From: Reyranella sp. CPCC 100927
Lineage (GTDB): Bacteria > Pseudomonadota > Alphaproteobacteria > Reyranellales > Reyranellaceae
Assembly: GCF_007859315.1 (NCBI RefSeq)
Contig: NZ_VOHA01000025.1
Coordinates: 33,527 to 97,526 of the forward strand
Direction: 5' to 3'
DNA: 64,000 bases
The position numbers were made by a program, and so were the translations under genes. Positions 59,959-64,000 of the stretch are shown piece by piece. The notes beneath the pieces were generated by a model, which saw only the letters and a list, made by a program, of their open reading frames with translations, did no database searches and was not told the DNA's origin. Within the stretch, counting starts at the first letter, position 1. Each line of letters begins with the position of its first letter.

Positions 59959-60684
59959 ATGGTTGGCAGGATCGCCCGTCTACTGCTTGGTGCTGCCCTT
60001 GGGGCGATACCGGCGCTGGCCTGGGGCCAGACCAGATTCGAGCCCAAGGTCGACAATCCCTTGACGCGCAGCTTCTACTGGTTCCGCTATGTTGGGGGTA
60101 CCGACATTCGGGAGCGCTGCGCCGCGGGTGGGTTGAATCACATCCGGCTGGTGTACAACGCGGTCTGGGGCGAGCAAGTCGGGTCCAACAACGAGACCTT
60201 CAACGAGCAGGCCCGTTCCTATGATGTGGCGCTGCAGGTCGATGGCAGCGCCACGCTGGTTGCTCGCGTGCTGTCCGATTTCGGCAATCTCGCCCGTGTC
60301 GACGTGCGCGACGTCAATGGGCTGCTCGATCCGTGGCGGGCCAAACGGGCCGAAACGCGCCTGGCAGCGGCCGACGTTGCCCGATTGACGGCCTTGCTGA
60401 ACGAGAGCGGTGGTTTCGGACCGCCGCCGGCCGGATTGGAACTGCCATCCAACGACTACTGGTGGACCGTCGCGTCTTGCCGCAATGGCCGCTGGGGTTT
60501 CGCGGCCTATCACTATCCAACGGACAAGTTCGCGCGCGTGCGTTTCGCCCAGGCTGTGTTTGCCGCCGACAAGACCGGCGTGCCGGTTGCCGCGCCCAAG
60601 GATCTGCCGCCGGCAATCTTCCGCGGTGACCGCGCCCGGCAATGGCGCCTGGCGGTGGGCCGGGAAGGCTTGCGCGATTATTGA
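59959..60684 (+). CDS. Exported hypothetical protein
   Basis: 241 residues. Sec leader MVGRIARLLLGAALGAIPALAWGQ (cleavage after WGQ). The mature region is a compact mixed domain (SFYWFRYVGGTDIRERCAAGG; NDYWWTVASCRNGRWGFAAYHY) with two cysteine pairs possibly disulfide-bonded. Divergent from the carboxypeptidase. I recognise no family; a periplasmic envelope role is likely. GGAGG upstream. Confidence 0.75.
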   Translation: MVGRIARLLLGAALGAIPALAWGQTRFEPKVDNPLTRSFYWFRYVGGTDIRERCAAGGLNHIRLVYNAVWGEQVGSNNETFNEQARSYDVALQVDGSATLVARVLSDFGNLARVDVRDVNGLLDPWRAKRAETRLAAADVARLTALLNESGGFGPPPAGLELPSNDYWWTVASCRNGRWGFAAYHYPTDKFARVRFAQAVFAADKTGVPVAAPKDLPPAIFRGDRARQWRLAVGREGLRDY

Positions 60685-60927
60685 GCACGGTTGCGTTGCG
60701 GTCACTGCGCTTGCGAACGGATCGCGGAATTGCAGTAATATCGGAACCGGTTGGGCGAGGCGGCGTATCGCGCTATGATGGTCCGCCGTCGACGGCACCT
60801 TTCCGGCGCCGGTTACGATACCTATGTCTGGGGACGTGGTGAAACGATCGTGGCATCGGACGATGTGATGTTGGACGGATGGCGTAGGCAAGACGCGCTG
60901 GAGCACGGATGGCTGGCGGGGCTGGCA

Positions 60928-61287
60928 ATGACCGGCGAGCCGCCGCGTCGGGACGGCGATGGTGATGGCGACGGCGGGGACCAGCAGGGTCGGCCCGGCA
61001 CCGGCACGGTTACGCTGACCAAGCCCAAGACCAAAAAGCCGTCGATGTACAAAGTGCTGATGCTCAACGACGACTACACACCGATGGAGTTCGTCGTTCA
61101 CGTACTGGAGCGCTTCTTCAGCAAGAACCGGGAAGAAGCGACCCGCATCATGCTGCATGTCCACCAAAAGGGTGTGGGCATTTGTGGTGTGTTTACCTAC
61201 GAGGTCGCCGAAACCAAGGTGACCCAGGTCATGGATCTGGCCCGCAAGCACCAGCATCCGCTGCAGTGCACGCTGGAAAAGGAGTAG
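60928..61287 (+). CDS. clpS: ClpS adaptor
   Basis: 119 residues from ATG 60928; longer in-frame starts exist but homology begins in the N-terminal Gly/Asp-rich tail. The ClpS core [29 protein letters not shown] (about 42-70) holds the N-degron pocket ([12 protein letters not shown] at 54-55) and [24 protein letters not shown]. Delivers N-end-rule substrates to ClpA, encoded 34 bases downstream. Confidence 0.94.
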   Translation: MTGEPPRRDGDGDGDGGDQQGRPGTGTVTLTKPKTKKPSMYKVLMLNDDYTPMEFVVHVLERFFSKNREEATRIMLHVHQKGVGICGVFTYEVAETKVTQVMDLARKHQHPLQCTLEKE

Positions 61288-61321
61288 GTTAGGGGCGCTT
61301 CTGCGCCGGGAGTCCCGAGAA

Positions 61322-63625
61322 ATGCTGTCGAAGAACCTGGAACAGAGCCTGCATCGCGCACTGCGCCTGGCAAACGAGCGCCGGCACGAATACGCGACCC
61401 TGGAACATCTTCTGCTGTCGCTGATGGATGATGCCGACGCGACGGCGGTGCTGAAAGCGTGCAGTGTCGATCTCGAGCGCTTACGCCGGGATCTCGGCCG
61501 CTACGTTGACAACGAACTGGCCGGCCTGGTCACCGACAGCGTCGGCGATCCGCAGCCGACCGCGGGTTTCTCGCGGGTCGTGCAGCGCGCCGCCATCCAT
61601 GTCCAATCGTCTGGCCGTGAAGAAGTGACCGGCGCCAACGTGCTGGTGGCGATCTTCTCTGAGCGCGAGAGCCATGCCGTGTACTTCCTGCAGCAGCAGG
61701 GGATGTCGCGGCTCGATGCCGTCAACTTCATCAGCCACGGTATCGCCAAGACACCGGGGCGTGGCGAGAGCCGTCGCGTGCGCGGTGCCGAAGAGGAGTC
61801 CTCGGGGGCGGAGAAGGTCGTGAAGGACGGTGGCGAGGCTTTGCAGGCCTACTGCGTGGACCTCAACCAGAAGGCCCGCGACGGCAAGATCGACCCGCTG
61901 ATCGGACGCGAGCTCGAGGTCGAGCGCACGATGCAGATCCTCTGCCGGCGCACGAAGAACAACCCGCTCTATGTCGGCGATCCTGGCGTCGGCAAGACCG
62001 CCATCGCCGAAGGCTTGGCTCGACGCATTGTCGAAGGCAGCGTGCCCGACGTGCTGAAGGCCTGCATCATCTACGCGCTCGACATGGGCGCGTTGCTGGC
62101 CGGCACGCGCTACCGTGGCGACTTCGAGGAGCGGCTCAAGGCGGTACTCACCGAGCTCAAGGCGCGCGAAGGCTCGATCCTGTTCATCGACGAGATTCAC
62201 ACCGTGATCGGCGCCGGCGCGACGTCCGGCGGCGCCATGGACGCCTCCAACCTGCTGAAGCCCAGCCTGCAGAGCGGTGAGCTGCGCTGCATCGGCTCGA
62301 CCACCTACAAGGAATACCGCAATCACTTCGAGAAGGACCGCGCGCTGGTGCGGCGGTTCCAGAAGATCGATGTGCCGGAGCCGACGCAGAGCGACGCCAT
62401 CAAGATCATGGAAGGGCTGAAGCCGGTCTACGAAGAACACCACAAGGTGAGCTACACCGACGAAGCGGTGAAGGCCGCTGTCGAACTGTCGGCCCGCTAC
62501 ATCAATGATCGCAAGCTGCCCGACAAGGCGATCGACGTCATCGACGAAGTCGGCGCGGCGCAGATGCTGAAGACCGAGGACCAGCGCAAGAAGATCATCG
62601 ATGTCATCGACGTCGAGGAGATCGTCGCCAAGATCGCGCGCATCCCACCCAAGAGCGTGTCCAAGGACGACACCGAGATGCTCCATCACTTGGAGCGTAA
62701 CCTGAAGACCGTCGTCTATGGCCAGGACCGCGCCGTGGAGCAGCTGGTGGCTGCGATCAAGCTGGCGCGGGCCGGCCTGCGGGCGCCGGAGAAGCCGATC
62801 GGCAGTTACTTGCTGGCCGGTCCTACCGGCGTCGGCAAGACCGAGGTGACGCGCCAACTCGCCAAGCTGCTGGGCCTGGAGCTGATCCGCTTCGACATGT
62901 CGGAGTACATGGAGCGGCACAGCGTGTCGCGCCTGATCGGCGCGCCGCCGGGCTATGTCGGCTTCGACCAGGGCGGCCTGCTGACCGATCAGGTCAACCA
63001 GCACCCGCATTGCGTGGTGTTGCTCGACGAGATCGAGAAAGCGCATCCCGACGTCTTCAACATCCTGTTGCAGATCATGGACTACGGCAAGTTGACCGAC
63101 CACAACGGCCGCAATGTCGACTTCCGCAACGTCATCCTGTGCATGACCACCAATGCCGGTGCCGCCGATCTCGCCCGGGCGCCGGTCGGCTTCGGCCGCG
63201 AGGTCCGTCAGGACGAGGACGACGACACCATCAATCGGCTGTTCGCGCCCGAGTTCCGCAACCGGCTCGACGCCATCATCAAGTTCGCCAACCTGGGCTC
63301 TGAAGTCGTCGGCATGGTGGTCGACAAGTTCATCGCCGAACTCGAAGCGCAGTTGGCTGACCGCCGCGTGCTGTTCGAGCTTTCCGATGAAGCGCGCAAG
63401 TGGCTGGCGGTCCGAGGCTACGACCGCCTGTATGGTGCTCGCCCGCTGGCGCGCATCATCCAGGAGCACGTCAAGAAACCGCTGGCCGACGAGATCCTGT
63501 TCGGCCGACTCAAGGACGGCGGCATCGTCAGGATCCGGGTCGAAGACGACAAGCTGGTCTTCGACTTCCCGCCGCCGGCAGCCGAAAAGCCGCCGGCGCC
63601 GCCCGAACCCGTGATGGTCGAGTAA
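61322..63625 (+). CDS. clpA: ClpA ATPase of the ClpAP protease
   Basis: 767 residues. Clp_N repeats at about 1-145, first AAA+ Walker A GDPGVGKTA (219-227) with LFIDEIHTVIGAGA, no middle coiled-coil insert (as ClpA, unlike ClpB), and second AAA+ near 500 (GPTGVGKTE; LLDEIEKAHPD). Unfolds substrates for ClpP and receives ClpS cargo. ClpP itself is not here. C-terminal Pro/Ala tail. Confidence 0.95.
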   Translation: MLSKNLEQSLHRALRLANERRHEYATLEHLLLSLMDDADATAVLKACSVDLERLRRDLGRYVDNELAGLVTDSVGDPQPTAGFSRVVQRAAIHVQSSGREEVTGANVLVAIFSERESHAVYFLQQQGMSRLDAVNFISHGIAKTPGRGESRRVRGAEEESSGAEKVVKDGGEALQAYCVDLNQKARDGKIDPLIGRELEVERTMQILCRRTKNNPLYVGDPGVGKTAIAEGLARRIVEGSVPDVLKACIIYALDMGALLAGTRYRGDFEERLKAVLTELKAREGSILFIDEIHTVIGAGATSGGAMDASNLLKPSLQSGELRCIGSTTYKEYRNHFEKDRALVRRFQKIDVPEPTQSDAIKIMEGLKPVYEEHHKVSYTDEAVKAAVELSARYINDRKLPDKAIDVIDEVGAAQMLKTEDQRKKIIDVIDVEEIVAKIARIPPKSVSKDDTEMLHHLERNLKTVVYGQDRAVEQLVAAIKLARAGLRAPEKPIGSYLLAGPTGVGKTEVTRQLAKLLGLELIRFDMSEYMERHSVSRLIGAPPGYVGFDQGGLLTDQVNQHPHCVVLLDEIEKAHPDVFNILLQIMDYGKLTDHNGRNVDFRNVILCMTTNAGAADLARAPVGFGREVRQDEDDDTINRLFAPEFRNRLDAIIKFANLGSEVVGMVVDKFIAELEAQLADRRVLFELSDEARKWLAVRGYDRLYGARPLARIIQEHVKKPLADEILFGRLKDGGIVRIRVEDDKLVFDFPPPAAEKPPAPPEPVMVE

Positions 63626-63646
63626 AAGGACGGAGAGCCAAGGGGA

Positions 63647-63913
63647 ATGGTGGACGCGCCGGTGCGCAGTGACGAACTCGTCCTGCTCGAGACGTTCAAT
63701 GATGCGACGCAGGCCTATATGGCGCGGGGCCTGCTCGATACCAACGGCATTCCGTCGGTGATGGTCGATGTCGCCATGGCCACGAGCGGCCTGGGTGATG
63801 CCGTCGGCGGCGTCAAGCTGAAGGTGCGGGCCGGCGACCTCGCAGCGGCCAAGGCGCTACTGGCCGATCCCATGGCGTTCGAGGACATGAACTGGAACGA
63901 ACAGGACTGGTGA
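63647..63913 (+). CDS. DUF2007-domain protein
   Basis: 88 residues, ATG 63647 with GGAG and AGGGGA upstream, 21 bases after clpA. Short DUF2007 (putative signal-transducing) pattern: LLETFNDATQAYMARGLLDTNGIPSVMVDVAM, AVGGVKLKVRAGDLAAAKALL. One ferredoxin-like unit. A role alongside Clp proteolysis is only suggested by position. Confidence 0.85.
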   Translation: MVDAPVRSDELVLLETFNDATQAYMARGLLDTNGIPSVMVDVAMATSGLGDAVGGVKLKVRAGDLAAAKALLADPMAFEDMNWNEQDW

Positions 63914-64000
63914 GCCTCTTGCGGTAGTCCGACCAGACTGTCATGTGTGGACGGCCCCCGTTTCGCAAGGGGAATCGAGCAGCGAGTATCGGCGACGAAG

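Noticed and set aside
61481..63469. 662-codon minus-strand frame inside clpA
   Set aside because: Shadow of a conserved gene; no signals of its own.
1..64000. CRISPR array, tRNA, rRNA or insertion sequence
   Set aside because: No regularly spaced repeats, cloverleaf or transposase-like gene seen; only REPIN-type palindromes at 23.7 kb.

Overview
The window is GC-rich, gene-dense chromosomal DNA from an alphaproteobacterium. A Rhodospirillales or Reyranella-like soil heterotroph fits best, but this is inferred from gene content. Lineage pointers are a MipZ-type division ATPase, a DUF1489 protein, a DUF3309 small membrane protein, an alphaproteobacterial ClpS-ClpA pair with a DUF2007 gene behind it, and an SPOR-tailed D,D-carboxypeptidase. 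I see no rRNA, tRNA, CRISPR array, prophage or intact insertion sequence.

Positions 1-14.7 kb hold two complete branched-chain-amino-acid-type (HAAT/Liv) ABC importers. The first (818-5435) has a Sec-type binding protein and is divergent from a metallo-beta-lactamase-fold hydrolase. The second is preceded by a class III aminotransferase and followed by a LacI-family regulator and an N-acyl-D-amino-acid deacylase-type amidohydrolase. Its binding protein carries a Tat-type leader. Together they look like an uptake and catabolic island for an acylated or D-amino compound. AT-rich, palindrome-loaded promoter regions precede each operon.

Positions 14.7-23.9 kb carry small stand-alone units: a lipid kinase convergent with the deacylase, a PAP2 phosphatase, an ArsR-SRPBCC-hydrolase operon with its own operator, a CGNR regulator divergent from an ABM-domain monooxygenase, a CMD-family protein and a TauE exporter. 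Positions 21.6-28.9 kb hold the pbpC / alpha-2-macroglobulin pair, which combines peptidoglycan repair with periplasmic protease trapping. Palindromic repeats are read in frame through the 5' end of pbpC.

Positions 29-37 kb are mixed: a DUF1489 protein, a 513-residue polymorphic-toxin-like protein without an evident immunity gene, a WYL regulator divergent from an EamA exporter that overlaps an MDR dehydrogenase, a VapBC module with a promoter, operator and probably leaderless start, an acyl-CoA synthetase and a YciI protein. At 37-44.8 kb a TetR regulator precedes a putative operon encoding an NMT1/SsuA-type ABC importer, a RidA protein, a TIM-barrel amidohydrolase, a soluble molybdopterin oxidoreductase without partner subunits, and a GNAT enzyme. 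This is the best candidate for an undescribed catabolic pathway here.

Positions 44.8-64 kb are closer to core genome: a ParE/RelE-type toxin-antitoxin pair, MipZ, an M15-fold peptidase-like protein, an ATP-grasp-like protein, EgtB-EgtD for ergothioneine synthesis, an MFS transporter, a VWA-like protein with a membrane J-domain protein, GalU-Ugd-phosphomannomutase for sugar nucleotides, a gamma-glutamylcyclotransferase-like protein, the SPOR-tailed D,D-carboxypeptidase, and ClpS-ClpA-DUF2007.
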